Virus record (IMG/VR): IMGVR_UViG_3300031841_004169
Location: 1 to 40,930 of that record
Length of the DNA: 40,930 nt
Strand: one strand, 5' to 3'
Source: a virus
Below, piece by piece: positions 14,158 through 22,500 of this stretch. The notes beneath the pieces were generated by a model. That model was given only the letters and a program-made list of their open reading frames with translations. It was not told the DNA's origin and made no database searches. How positions within the stretch are numbered: the first letter of the stretch is position 1; every line of letters starts with the position of its first letter. Both the position numbers and the translations under genes were made by a program.

Positions 14158-15132
14158 ATGAAACTCAAAGCACTTGCTGCAGTTATTGCGGCTACCCCTC
14201 TCATGGTTGCCTGTGGTTCTTCCGCAGAGAAAGCCGAGACCTTCACCCTGAATGGTGCAGGTGCTACATTCCCCGCTCCACTTTACACTGCATGGTTGGG
14301 AGCATTTGCTTCTGAAACTGGTAACCAAGTCAACTATCAAGCAGTTGGTAGTGGTGCTGGTGTCCGTCAATTCACTGCCAAGACTGTTGACTTCGGTGCC
14401 TCTGATGGTGCTGTGAGTGATAAGAAGCAGAAACTGCCTATGGTTCATGTTCCCATGACTGGTGGTGCAATCGTTCCTGCTTACAACCTGACTGGTTGTG
14501 ATGCTAAGATGACTCAGACTCAACTTGCTGATGTCTTCCTTGGTAAGATCACCAACTGGTCTACTTTCGGTTGTGCTGATAAAGAAATTACCGTTGTTCA
14601 TCGTTCCGATGGCAGTGGCACTACCAAAGGTTTTACCAACTCCCTGTCTGCATTCTCTCCTGAGTGGAAGACAAAGGTTGGCACTGGTAAAGCAGTGAAG
14701 TGGCCTGTTGGTGTTGGTGGTAAAGGTAACTCTGGTGTTGCCGCACAGATTAAGCAGGTTGATGGTTCCATCGGTTATTTGAACTATGGTTATGTAAACG
14801 GTGGTAAGTTCCAACAGGTTGCCCTTCAGAACAAAGCTGGTAACTTTGTCAAAGCAGATGCTGAGACTTCTGCTGCGGGTCTGAGTAAGATCGTTCTTGA
14901 TGATCAACTGCGTGGTACTGATCCCAACCCCGCTGGTACTAATGCATATCCCATTGTTTCTCTGACTTGGATTCTTGCATATCCTGAGTATGAGAAGAAT
15001 GATTCAGTGAAGACCACTCTTCGTTACATGCTTGCACCAGAACAACAAGCTAAGTCTGACAGTCTTGGTTATGTCCCCCTTCCCGAGGATCTTCGTCAGA
15101 AAGCTCTGACTGCCGTCGAAAGTTTGCGTTGA
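14158..15132 (+). CDS. pstS: Phosphate ABC transporter substrate-binding protein
   Basis: A lipoprotein-like signal (MKLKALAAVIAATPLMVACG, with a lipobox-type VAC) precedes a PstS protein. NGAGATFPAPLYTAWLGAF, VDFGASDGAVSD, PMTGGAIVPAYN and HRSDGSGTTKGFTN supply the phosphate-binding Ser, Asp, Arg and Gly residues of the family. The 324-residue length is normal. It binds phosphate in the host periplasm and feeds the host PstCAB permease. pstS is carried by many cyanophages and is PhoB-controlled there, in line with the Pho box at 13671. The stop codon overlaps the -35 of the next promoter. Confidence 0.97.
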   Translation: MKLKALAAVIAATPLMVACGSSAEKAETFTLNGAGATFPAPLYTAWLGAFASETGNQVNYQAVGSGAGVRQFTAKTVDFGASDGAVSDKKQKLPMVHVPMTGGAIVPAYNLTGCDAKMTQTQLADVFLGKITNWSTFGCADKEITVVHRSDGSGTTKGFTNSLSAFSPEWKTKVGTGKAVKWPVGVGGKGNSGVAAQIKQVDGSIGYLNYGYVNGGKFQQVALQNKAGNFVKADAETSAAGLSKIVLDDQLRGTDPNPAGTNAYPIVSLTWILAYPEYEKNDSVKTTLRYMLAPEQQAKSDSLGYVPLPEDLRQKALTAVESLR

Positions 15133-15157
15133 CAAAACTTTACACTTCCTATATAAT
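15129..15157 (+). promoter_or_regulatory. Consensus sigma-70 promoter for the hli cluster
   Basis: TTGACA (15129-15134), a 17-base spacer and TATAAT (15152-15157) form a perfect consensus promoter. The -35 overlaps the pstS stop codon. Transcription would start near 15164 and drive hli at 15183. It is the strongest match to the host consensus in the window, suggesting early, high expression. Confidence 0.85.
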
Positions 15158-15182
15158 TTTGTAGTAATTCTTAATAAACCTC

Positions 15183-15401
15183 ATGACAGTAACGACAAAC
15201 GATCGCGGACAACAGAACATGTGGGCATCTGAACCCACAATGTATATGAGCAAAGAAGATCTTGATCGTTACGGCATCGAGACTTATGCCGAACGTGCAG
15301 AGAAACTGAATGGTCGTGTTGCAATGATGGGCTTTCTTGCGGCCTTGATTTCTTACGCAACCAGTGGTAGTCTGTTCTTCTTCGGTGCTTTTGGAATTTG
15401 A
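15183..15401 (+). CDS. hli: High-light-inducible protein
   Basis: The C-terminal half, AERAEKLNGRVAMMGFLAAL, is the Hli/chlorophyll-binding motif (ExxNGRxAMxGF) with a single membrane helix that continues to SLFFFGAFGI. Residues 1-45 are a soluble acidic leader. Hli proteins bind chlorophyll and carotenoid in the thylakoid and protect photosystem II from excess light. At 72 residues it is a typical cyanophage form. It overlaps the next start as TGATG. Confidence 0.95.
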   Translation: MTVTTNDRGQQNMWASEPTMYMSKEDLDRYGIETYAERAEKLNGRVAMMGFLAALISYATSGSLFFFGAFGI

Positions 15402-15559
15402 TGCCTAACCCCAACCAACTCTATGAAGACATGGAGAAACTGAATGCCCTATATGATGAACTTTGTTGGGGTCATGACGACGAATTAGTTTTCACTCACG
15501 ACGGTAAAAAAATCTTTATTTACAACAAAACAATTGATAATGGAACACAGCCTGATTGA
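15401..15559 (+). CDS. Tiny protein in the photosynthesis block (52 aa)
   Basis: It starts in a TGATG overlap with hli. The sequence MPNPNQLYEDMEKLNALYDE is followed by LCWGHDDELVFTHDGKKIF and ends NGTQPD. It is soluble and acidic. A 20-base overlap with the next gene supports dense packing. I recall similar short proteins near hli/psbA in cyanophages, but no function is known. Confidence 0.6.
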   Translation: MPNPNQLYEDMEKLNALYDELCWGHDDELVFTHDGKKIFIYNKTIDNGTQPD

Positions 15560-15725
15560 ACTTCTGACTTACTACGTCATCTCTGGAGCATTGATTATTG
15601 GAGCACCTGCTGTGTTCTTTATCATTGCATTTATGCCCGCACTAATGAATACCAAAGGTGCGGTTGTTGGTTATAAAGTTCACCGTGATTATGGTGACAC
15701 CTCTATCTACTCTAATTTGAAATAG
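15540..15725 (+). CDS. Single-pass membrane protein of unknown function (61 aa)
   Basis: ATG 15540 is used; an in-frame TTG lies two codons upstream. Residues about 5-38 (ELLTYYVISGALIIGAPAVF and following) form one long or two short membrane helices, followed by a soluble tail GYKVHRDYGDTSIYSNLK. It sits between two hli-type genes, so a thylakoid location is plausible. It does not match any small photosystem II or NDH subunit that I can identify. Confidence 0.65.
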   Translation: MEHSLIELLTYYVISGALIIGAPAVFFIIAFMPALMNTKGAVVGYKVHRDYGDTSIYSNLK

Positions 15726-15734
15726 GAGAAAACA

Positions 15735-15842
15735 ATGAACGAACGTGCAGAACGTATTAACGGTTGGGCCGCCATGATTGGGGTCATCGCAGCAATGGGA
15801 TCTTATGCAACCACAGGACAACTTATTCCAGGTATCTGGTGA
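15735..15842 (+). CDS. hli: Mini high-light-inducible protein (35 aa)
   Basis: The protein is MNERAERINGWAAMIGVIAA followed by MGSYATTGQLIPGIW. It is essentially only the Hli helix, with the chlorophyll-binding E.IN pair kept but the usual Arg of NGR replaced by Trp (NGWAAM). The site AGGAGAAA lies just upstream. A terminator follows. It probably pairs with a second Hli in the thylakoid. Confidence 0.85.
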   Translation: MNERAERINGWAAMIGVIAAMGSYATTGQLIPGIW

Positions 15843-15851
15843 TTGTTTTGA

Positions 15852-15874
15852 AACCCCCACTAAGGGGGTTTTTT
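15852..15874 (+). terminator. Rho-independent terminator
   Basis: AACCCCC/GGGGGTT (15852-15858/15864-15870), loop ACTAA, followed by TTTT. Ends the hli cluster. Confidence 0.85.
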
Positions 15875-15913
15875 AATGTCTATTCGCCTAGATAATGTAG
15901 TCTAGGTATACAA

Positions 15914-16237
15914 ATGAAGTTCTTTTTCGCCCTTTTAGCCACCATGTTTCTTGCACTGCCCGCCTGGGCAGCAGACGTACAGATGGGTTATGACGGAGGA
16001 TTAGTCTTTGAACCCGCAGAAGTGTCTGTTGCCGCTGGAGAACCAATTCACTTCATCAATAATATGCTTCCTCCACACAATGTTGTTGTAGAAGATCATC
16101 CAGAATACTCTCATGAAGCCTTGGCAATGTTACCAGGTGAAGACTTTGAGATTGTCATCGATGAACCAGGAGACTATACTTATTGGTGTGCTCCACATAA
16201 AGGAGCCGGAATGATTGGTATCCTTCATGTTTCGTAG
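15914..16237 (+). CDS. petE: Plastocyanin
   Basis: The protein has a signal peptide (MKFFFALLATMFLALPAWA) for the thylakoid lumen and the four copper ligands of plastocyanin: His55 (PPHNVV), Cys92, His95 and Met100 (in WCAPHKGAGMIG). It carries electrons from cytochrome b6f to photosystem I. At 107 residues the mature protein is slightly shorter than host plastocyanins. petE is known from cyanophages. It lies between the hli cluster and psbA, supporting electron flow during infection. Confidence 0.95.
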   Translation: MKFFFALLATMFLALPAWAADVQMGYDGGLVFEPAEVSVAAGEPIHFINNMLPPHNVVVEDHPEYSHEALAMLPGEDFEIVIDEPGDYTYWCAPHKGAGMIGILHVS

Positions 16238-16240
16238 TCT

Positions 16241-16405
16241 ATGTCGCACAATCAACTAACAAAAGATGAACTTAATGTGAGAGTTCTTAAATTAAAGAAG
16301 ATGTTATATGACGGCACATATCATGAAGCCAATGGTGACTGGCATGATGGTGCTCATCACATGTTGAACAAGGTTCTAGATGTCTTGGATGAATATCGAT
16401 ACTAG
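16241..16405 (+). CDS. Small helical protein of unknown function (54 aa)
   Basis: ATG 16241 begins 3 bases after the petE stop: MSHNQLTKDELNVRVLKLKK, then MLYDGTYHEANGDWHDGAHH and an MLNKVLDVLDEYRY helix. It is histidine-rich in the middle (four His) and soluble. The psbA promoter begins 4 bases after its stop, so it closes the petE transcript. Function unknown. Confidence 0.65.
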   Translation: MSHNQLTKDELNVRVLKLKKMLYDGTYHEANGDWHDGAHHMLNKVLDVLDEYRY

Positions 16406-16408
16406 CCC

Positions 16409-16442
16409 TTGACAGGGCCCTGTGGCTCTGATACTATAAATA
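16409..16442 (+). promoter_or_regulatory. Dual psbA promoter: sigma-70-like overlapping T4-type late box
   Basis: TTGACA (16409-16414), 17 bases, then TACTAT (16432-16437) overlapping TATAAATA (16435-16442). It matches the design at 12997-13030 base for base in the key positions. This would let both the host polymerase and the phage-modified late polymerase express psbA. Confidence 0.7.
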
Positions 16443-16454
16443 CATCAACAGGTT

Positions 16455-16498
16455 ACGGAATGTAACGGACCATTAAGGATCTGTAACATTCCGTTTTT
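16455..16498 (+). terminator. Terminator-like hairpin inside the psbA leader (possible attenuator)
   Basis: A perfect 9-bp stem ACGGAATGT/ACATTCCGT (16455-16463/16486-16494), extended by AC/GT (16465-16466/16483-16484) past an A-A mismatch, is followed by TTTTT. It lies about 10 bases after the expected psbA start of transcription and 130 bases before the psbA ATG. It would yield a short RNA or act as a regulated attenuator. Confidence 0.6.
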
Positions 16499-16626
16499 GT
16501 TGTCTTCTCTTCAAACCGAGACCTCTAGGGAAGTAAAACACGTCTCTCATACCCACACTGGAGGGTGGTGTGGGAATATTACTATTGGTTCGTCCCCCCG
16601 AACTCTTACCTAACCCTTTTACGAAA
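16499..16626 (+). promoter_or_regulatory. Structured psbA 5' leader (candidate PhotoRC-type RNA)
   Basis: Beyond the attenuator-like hairpin come GAGAC/GTCTC (16518-16522/16542-16546), the strong hairpin CCCACAC/GTGTGGG (16552-16558/16568-16574) and GTTCG/CGAAC shortly before the start. No clear ribosome site precedes the ATG at 16627. Conserved RNA motifs (PhotoRC) are known upstream of psbA in cyanophages; a covariance-model search is needed to decide whether this is one. Confidence 0.5.
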
Positions 16627-17712
16627 ATGGCTAACTCTACTCTTACACAAGGTTACAATCAACAATCCACTTGGGAACAATTCTGCGAGTGGGTAACGTC
16701 TACAAACAATCGTCTTTACGTCGGTTGGTTCGGTGTGCTGATGATCCCAACTCTGTTGGCAGCAACCGTCTGCTTTATTACTGCGTTCGTTGCTGCTCCC
16801 CCTGTGGACATCGACGGTATCCGTGAACCAGTCGCTGGTTCTCTGATGTATGGAAACAACATCATCTCTGGTGCAGTTGTTCCTTCTTCCAACGCAATTG
16901 GTCTTCACTTCTACCCCATTTGGGAAGCTGCATCTCTTGATGAATGGCTTTACAATGGTGGTCCTTACCAACTGGTCGTATTTCACTTCCTGATCGGCAT
17001 CTTCTGCTACATGGGTCGTGAGTGGGAACTCTCCTATCGTCTGGGTATGCGTCCCTGGATCTGCGTTGCATACTCTGCACCTGTTGCTGCTGCATCTGCA
17101 GTCTTCCTGGTTTATCCTTTCGGTCAAGGTTCGTTCTCTGACGGTATGCCCCTCGGCATCTCTGGTACTTTCAACTTCATGCTTGTCTTCCAGGCAGAGC
17201 ACAACATCCTGATGCACCCCTTCCACATGCTTGGTGTGGCTGGTGTCTTCGGTGGTTCCCTGTTCAGTGCAATGCACGGTTCTCTGGTTACTTCTTCGCT
17301 GGTTCGTGAAACCACCGAGAACGAGTCCCAGAACTATGGTTACAAGTTCGGTCAAGAAGAAGAGACCTACAACATCGTGGCTGCTCATGGTTACTTCGGT
17401 CGTCTGATCTTCCAGTACGCATCGTTCAACAACTCCCGTTCGCTTCACTTCTTCCTGGCAGCATGGCCTGTTGTCGGTATCTGGTTTACTGCACTTGGTG
17501 TCTCCACCATGGCATTCAATCTCAACGGATTTAACTTCAACCAGTCCATCATGGATGGTCAGGGTAAAGTCCTCAACACTTGGGCTGACGTTCTGAACCG
17601 CGCCAACCTGGGGATGGAGGTAATGCACGAGAGAAACGCACACAACTTCCCTCTGGATCTTGCTGCTGCTGAGTCTACTCCTGTTGCACTCACCGCACCT
17701 ACCGTTGGTTGA
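16627..17712 (+). CDS. psbA: Photosystem II reaction-centre protein D1
   Basis: ATG 16627 gives a 361-residue D1 starting [20 protein letters not shown]; an in-frame ATG at 16570 would add an unlikely leader. The membrane helices, the ICVAYSAP and [15 protein letters not shown] chlorophyll/iron ligand regions and the C-terminal [19 protein letters not shown] cleavage tail are all intact. At the site equivalent to residue 130 it has Glu ([10 protein letters not shown]), as in high-light D1 forms. Phage D1 replaces damaged host D1 so that photosynthesis continues during infection. No intron or frameshift is seen. Confidence 0.99.
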   Translation: MANSTLTQGYNQQSTWEQFCEWVTSTNNRLYVGWFGVLMIPTLLAATVCFITAFVAAPPVDIDGIREPVAGSLMYGNNIISGAVVPSSNAIGLHFYPIWEAASLDEWLYNGGPYQLVVFHFLIGIFCYMGREWELSYRLGMRPWICVAYSAPVAAASAVFLVYPFGQGSFSDGMPLGISGTFNFMLVFQAEHNILMHPFHMLGVAGVFGGSLFSAMHGSLVTSSLVRETTENESQNYGYKFGQEEETYNIVAAHGYFGRLIFQYASFNNSRSLHFFLAAWPVVGIWFTALGVSTMAFNLNGFNFNQSIMDGQGKVLNTWADVLNRANLGMEVMHERNAHNFPLDLAAAESTPVALTAPTVG

Positions 17713-17731
17713 TAGATCATCTATAATGTGG

Positions 17732-17758
17732 AGGAGGTCGTAAAGACCTCCTTTTTTT
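17732..17758 (+). terminator. Rho-independent terminator after psbA
   Basis: GGAGGTC/GACCTCC (17733-17739/17745-17751), loop GTAAA, followed by seven T. Ends the psbA transcript. Confidence 0.9.
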
Positions 17759-17762
17759 GTTT

Positions 17763-17924
17763 ATGATCAATTCAGAAACACCTTACAAACTTGCCGAGAT
17801 CCTGTATGATACTTGGCCTCAACTTTACTATTTGAAAGATGCACGGAAACTTGGAACCCGAAGAAAACATTTGGGGAGACGAAGGTCTGATGGACCAGAT
17901 CAATCGAGTGATAAACACTCTTGA
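17763..17924 (+). CDS. Possible small gene (53 aa), doubtful
   Basis: ATG 17763 directly follows the psbA terminator. The first 26 codons look protein-like (MINSETPYKLAEILYDTWPQ), but from about residue 27 the sequence becomes an arginine-rich shadow of the next gene (ARKLGTRRKHLGRRRSDG). It may be a short real gene, or a remnant in which a frameshift joined its frame to the next gene. Confidence 0.35.
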   Translation: MINSETPYKLAEILYDTWPQLYYLKDARKLGTRRKHLGRRRSDGPDQSSDKHS

Positions 17925-18132
17925 ATGGACTGGTGAAGATAACATCGTTGTAGAGATTGGTGGTACACAAGTCTCTGGTATTGATGTTGGTGACAATTAC
18001 AATCCAAAGTGGTCATCTCCCAAAGGTACTCGTAAGTACAACAAAGATGCCTTTATTGTCATCAAGAATCTTTCTCGTACTCCATTTAAATCCTCAGAAC
18101 CGAATCCTGAATTAAAAGCACGTCATGCATAA
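17839..18132 (+). CDS. Protein of unknown function between psbA and psbD (97 aa)
   Basis: A soluble, acidic protein (MHGNLEPEENIWGDEGLMDQ) with a central beta-rich segment (DNIVVEIGGTQVSGIDVG) and a basic Lys/Ser/Pro-rich C-terminus. An internal start at 17890 (MDQINRV) is possible. It overlaps the next gene by 8 bases. No domain is recognised. Confidence 0.7.
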   Translation: MHGNLEPEENIWGDEGLMDQINRVINTLEWTGEDNIVVEIGGTQVSGIDVGDNYNPKWSSPKGTRKYNKDAFIVIKNLSRTPFKSSEPNPELKARHA

Positions 18133-18418
18133 AATTCTTCTTTTCTCCAAAGATGATTGTCAACCATGTATGTTTGTTGACAATCATCTTGAATCAATTG
18201 ATGATGACCGTAAAAATCAGATTGAACGTATCGATCTTGGAACTGAAGATACTGAACCTACAGAAGAATCCAAATCCATTGCAGAAAAATATGGTGTAAC
18301 TGAGACACCGACTCTTGTTGTTACAGATTCTGAAGGTAAAGAATTGGAAAAAATTGTAGGTGGTTTACTCATTGTTTTAACTATTCAAAAATTTTTAGAC
18401 CATTATGGAGTTAACTAA
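18125..18418 (+). CDS. Thioredoxin-like protein
   Basis: A 97-residue thioredoxin fold: ILLFSKDDCQPCMFVDNHL with the redox pair Cys12/Cys15 (CQPC), a later TETPTLVV segment with the conserved cis-Pro, and a C-terminal helix. It could donate electrons to ribonucleotide reductase or regulate photosynthetic enzymes in the cytoplasm. It stops directly before the psbD ATG, so it is co-expressed with D2. Confidence 0.85.
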   Translation: MHKILLFSKDDCQPCMFVDNHLESIDDDRKNQIERIDLGTEDTEPTEESKSIAEKYGVTETPTLVVTDSEGKELEKIVGGLLIVLTIQKFLDHYGVN

Positions 18419-19474
18419 ATGACAACAAGTACACTAAACATTCCACAAAGGGGGTGGTTCGATGTCCTGGACGACTGGCTTAAACGAGATCGCTTTGTCT
18501 TTGTGGGTTGGTCTGGATTACTTCTTTTTCCCACTGCTTATCTTGCAATTGGTGGCTGGCTTACTGGTACAACGTTTGTTACCAGTTGGTACACCCACGG
18601 TCTCGCGACTTCTTATCTTGAGGGGGCTAATTTCCTTACAGCGGCTGTGTCAACGCCTGCTGATGTTATGGGTCATTCTCTTCTTCTACTTTGGGGTCCT
18701 GAAGCTCAGGGAGACTTCATCAGGTGGTGCCAACTTGGAGGGCTTTGGGCCTTTGTTGCTCTCCATGGTGCCTTCGCTCTAATCGGTTTCATGCTTCGTC
18801 AGTTTGAACTTGCACGTCTTATCGGTATCCGTCCGTACAATGCTATTGCATTCTCTGGTCCGATTGCTGTCTTCGTCAGCGTTTTTCTTATCTACCCTCT
18901 CGGGCAGTCTAGTTGGTTCTTTGCCCCCTCGTTCGGGGTTGCGGCGATTTTCCGATTCCTACTGTTCCTCCAAGGTTTCCACAACTGGACGCTCAATCCA
19001 TTCCACATGATGGGTGTTGCAGGTATCCTGGGTGGTGCATTACTTTCTGCAATCCACGGTGTTACTGTAGAGAATACTCTTTATGAAGATGGTGAACAAG
19101 CAAACACTTTTAAGGCGTTTGATTCGACTCAGGAAGAAGAGACCTATTCGATGGTTACTGCAAACCGTTTCTGGTCGCAGATCTTTGGTATTGCTTTTTC
19201 TAATAAGCGTTGGCTTCATTTCTTTATGCTCTTTGTACCCGTCATGGGTCTTTGGACTTCTTCTATTGGGATCATTGGTCTCGCACTTAATCTTCGCGCA
19301 TATGATTTTGTAAGTCAGGAGATTAGAGCAGCAGAGGATCCAGAGTTTGAAACGTTCTATACGAAAAACATCCTCCTCAATGAAGGACTCCGTGCCTGGA
19401 TGGCTCCAGTAGACCAGCCTCACGAATCGTTTGTATTTCCAGAAGAAGTTCTTCCGAGAGGCAACGCACTCTAA
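18419..19474 (+). CDS. psbD: Photosystem II reaction-centre protein D2
   Basis: The 351-residue protein matches D2 from end to end: [20 protein letters not shown], the [15 protein letters not shown] region, [16 protein letters not shown] with the chlorophyll and iron histidines, and the C-terminal [12 protein letters not shown]. It pairs with D1 in the thylakoid. It starts one base after the thioredoxin-like stop and ends at a terminator. No defect is seen. Confidence 0.99.
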   Translation: MTTSTLNIPQRGWFDVLDDWLKRDRFVFVGWSGLLLFPTAYLAIGGWLTGTTFVTSWYTHGLATSYLEGANFLTAAVSTPADVMGHSLLLLWGPEAQGDFIRWCQLGGLWAFVALHGAFALIGFMLRQFELARLIGIRPYNAIAFSGPIAVFVSVFLIYPLGQSSWFFAPSFGVAAIFRFLLFLQGFHNWTLNPFHMMGVAGILGGALLSAIHGVTVENTLYEDGEQANTFKAFDSTQEEETYSMVTANRFWSQIFGIAFSNKRWLHFFMLFVPVMGLWTSSIGIIGLALNLRAYDFVSQEIRAAEDPEFETFYTKNILLNEGLRAWMAPVDQPHESFVFPEEVLPRGNAL

Positions 19475-19500
19475 ATAGAACTGAATATCGTCGTCGCAGA

Positions 19501-19536
19501 AGACCCCCTGGCTACTATCAGGGGGTCTTCTCTTTT
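19501..19536 (+). terminator. Rho-independent terminator after psbD
   Basis: A perfect 10-bp stem AGACCCCCTG/CAGGGGGTCT (19501-19510/19519-19528) is followed by TCTCTTTT. Confidence 0.9.
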
Positions 19537-19543
19537 CTAAATA
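19537..19543 (+). promoter_or_regulatory. CTAAATA motif upstream of the tail fibre gene
   Basis: CTAAATA sits just after the psbD terminator and 27 bases before the tail fibre ATG, the place a late promoter is expected for a structural gene. An A/G-rich AAAGGAAAAAAA stretch between them could be the ribosome site. Confidence 0.5.
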
Positions 19544-19570
19544 CTAAAAGGAAAAAAATTCTAGACCGAA

Positions 19571-22500
19571 ATGGATATCAACAATGAACTGAATGAATTT
19601 TTCTCTTATATTAAACAAGCTAAACAGCAGAAAAAAGAGGAAATTCAAGCTCAAGAAAAGGAATATAGAGATTTAGTTGGTGATCTTAGTTTAGAGTCTG
19701 TTCTTGCAGATTACTCCGCACATCTAAGAGGAGAGGATCCACCTAAGAGAAAGGCAAAAGAAGTACAAGAAGATAAAAGAGAAAAACAAATACAAGAAAT
19801 TGATTCATGGCTAACTCCTCAAGTAGAGAGTAATGACGTAAAGGACATTGTAAACAGTATTATATCCAGTAATAAAGAACCAGTAGTTACTGAGAATAAA
19901 ACTAATGATGATGTCATTGATCATGCTCTGCGAATTCTTGAGAAGGTAACTACTAAGGAAGAAGTTCAAACCAATACAAATAGTCCAGAGATCTCTAAGA
20001 TTCGTAGAGAACTTGAGAATCTCAAGAACATTGTTGCAGCTCAAGGTGGCGGTGGTGAAGTTCGTCTTGAGTTCCTTGATGACGTTGATAGAACTAGTGC
20101 AAAAGTAGATGGTAAGTTCTTAAAGTATCAATCATCAACTGGAAAATTTATTGGTGCCGATGCTGATGCTACAGGATTGACTGGAACACCAGACATCGTT
20201 GTTGGTATCATAACTGCAGATTCTCTTTCTGTAAGTGGAAATATATCTTGTGCTGGTACAATCACTTATGATGATGTAACTCATGTTGATTCACTTGGTA
20301 TTGGTACATTCAGAAGTGGTGTAATTGTCAACACTGGAACGGCTACAACTGCTCTGGTTGTCAATGGTGATGCAAGAATCACAGGTATCTTGACGATTGG
20401 AACAAGTTCTTTGACTCTTAATGGTGCTGATGATTCCATTCAAGTTGGTACAGGTCTGACTATTAGAGATAGTGGTGATGCTGTTTATTCTGGTGTCATT
20501 ACTGCAACTACTTTCAATGGTAACTTAACTGGTAATGTAAATTCTAGTGGTGTCTCTACATTTTCTTCTGGTCTTCATGTTACTGGTGGTTCGGTTGGCA
20601 TCGGTACGAACAATCCGCAATATCCTCTTGACGTTGCAGGAAATATTCGCTTTGGGTCAGGCTCAGGTTATGCCTTGGTTCAATACGGATCTAGCAGTAC
20701 CGGCACTAATAACTGGCATGTAGGGTCAGAAGGTGATGGTTCGTTCCGTTTTTATAACGGAGTTCTAGGTGCAGGTTCGGAGAAAGTCCGAATCGCCTCC
20801 AACGGCTTAGAGGTAAGTGGAGCAGATCAAACGACATCAGCTTTAGACACCTCTAACCTGACTGTTTCAGTCAAATCATCAACTCTTGTTCCAAACTCTG
20901 GAGGTTCTCTTGGGTTTGGAGCCGCCACTAAACAGTGGGCTGGAATTAAAGGTTTAGTTCTCAGCGGAAACAATAACTCTATAGGTGACTTGTCTTTTTC
21001 CACTAGGAGAGTGAGTACAGACTCAACGCTCACTGAAGCGATGAGAATTACATACACCGGCAACGTCGGCATCGGCACGAACAATCCTCTTGGAAAGGTT
21101 CACGTTGAATCAGCGGCAACAACAGCTGGGTGGCAAATTCGCACCGATAGTGTAGGACTTAACAATGAAAGTGGTTTCTATCGGGATGCCAATGATCATT
21201 ATGAGCTTGTCCTTAGAAACGGTAATGGCGGTCTGTCGTACTTAAAGAATGACGGTGGGGCGTCTACTGCAAATCTCACTTTTAACGTACAAGGCAGCGA
21301 GCGGCTGCGTATCGACTCCTCAGGTCGCCTGCTGGTTAAGACGAGTAGTAGTCGTAGTAACTACCTTTTTGGGGGGACGGCGGTCGCCCCTCTTTATCAA
21401 ATTGAATCAAACGGCGGGGAGACGGCAGCTGGTATAACAAGAAATGTAGCCAACTCTAACGGCCCGTCCATCTACCTCGGGAAGAGCAGAGGATCTGCCG
21501 TAGGCTCCAGTACAGCAGTGGCATCAGGAGACCGTCTTGGTTCGCTTTCTTTTAACGGCGCGGATGGCTCTAATTTAGTACAAGCAGCACGCATTGACGT
21601 AGAAGTAGACGGCACCCCTGGTGCCAACGACATGCCAGGTCGCCTTGTGTTCTCCACGACTGCGGATGGGGCATCTTCTGCGACGGAGCGAATGCGAATA
21701 GCTTCCGACGGCAACGTCGGCATTGGCACGAATGATCCGCAAACATCACTGCAAGTCAATTCTGCGGCTGCTACGGGTATCCGTAGTCACGCCTCCAACA
21801 CACAAACAACTGACACAAACAAAGCTTTCAAGGTCACTAACGGAAACAATACAGAGACTTTTAATGTCAGTTATCGAGGTGGTGGTTTCTTCGCAGGTCA
21901 AGTATTCTTTGGTACAGAGTCGTCAATTGACCTAACTACTGGAGCTGCTAACGCCAAACGAATTGATAGCACCTCTGTTGTGATGCTGTCTTCTAGAGAT
22001 AGTACCGCTTCACGTAACCATCACGCTTTTTATAACCCAAATGGTCAAGTAGGTGTAATCGCAACCAACGGTAGTGCAACCGTTTACAGCACCTCCTCCG
22101 ACTACCGCCTCAAGGAAAATGTAATTCCAATAGTGGGTGCTGCAGATCGCGTTAAAGCACTTAAGCCTTGCCGCTTTAATTTCATCGCCGACGCATCAAA
22201 GACTGTTGACGGATTTCTTGCTCACGAAGTACAAGAAATTGTTCCCGAATCCGTAACCGGCACCAAGGACGAAACAGAAGAGATCGGCACTCTGTTCGAT
22301 TGGGATGGCTCTGTTCGTGAAGAAAACGTTAATGAGCCCGAAATTCTTACTTACAAAGAACAGGTCGTTATCACTCCTGCTGTCGAAGAGGTAGAGGCAA
22401 CTTACGACGAAGAGGGTAACGAGATGACACCTGGTGTTGATGCCGTGGAGGAGGTTCGTGAAACCGTTACCCGCACAATGAGTTGGGTAAAGACTGGTGA

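Noticed and set aside
13735-14907. Long minus-strand reading frame (390 codons) opposite the secreted-protein gene and pstS
   Set aside because: It mirrors the codon bias of pstS on the other strand; protein is Ser/Thr/Cys-rich without domains, and the plus-strand genes are certain.
16606-17643. Minus-strand reading frame (345 codons) opposite psbA
   Set aside because: Shadow of the conserved psbA gene; sequence has no recognisable fold and no start region.
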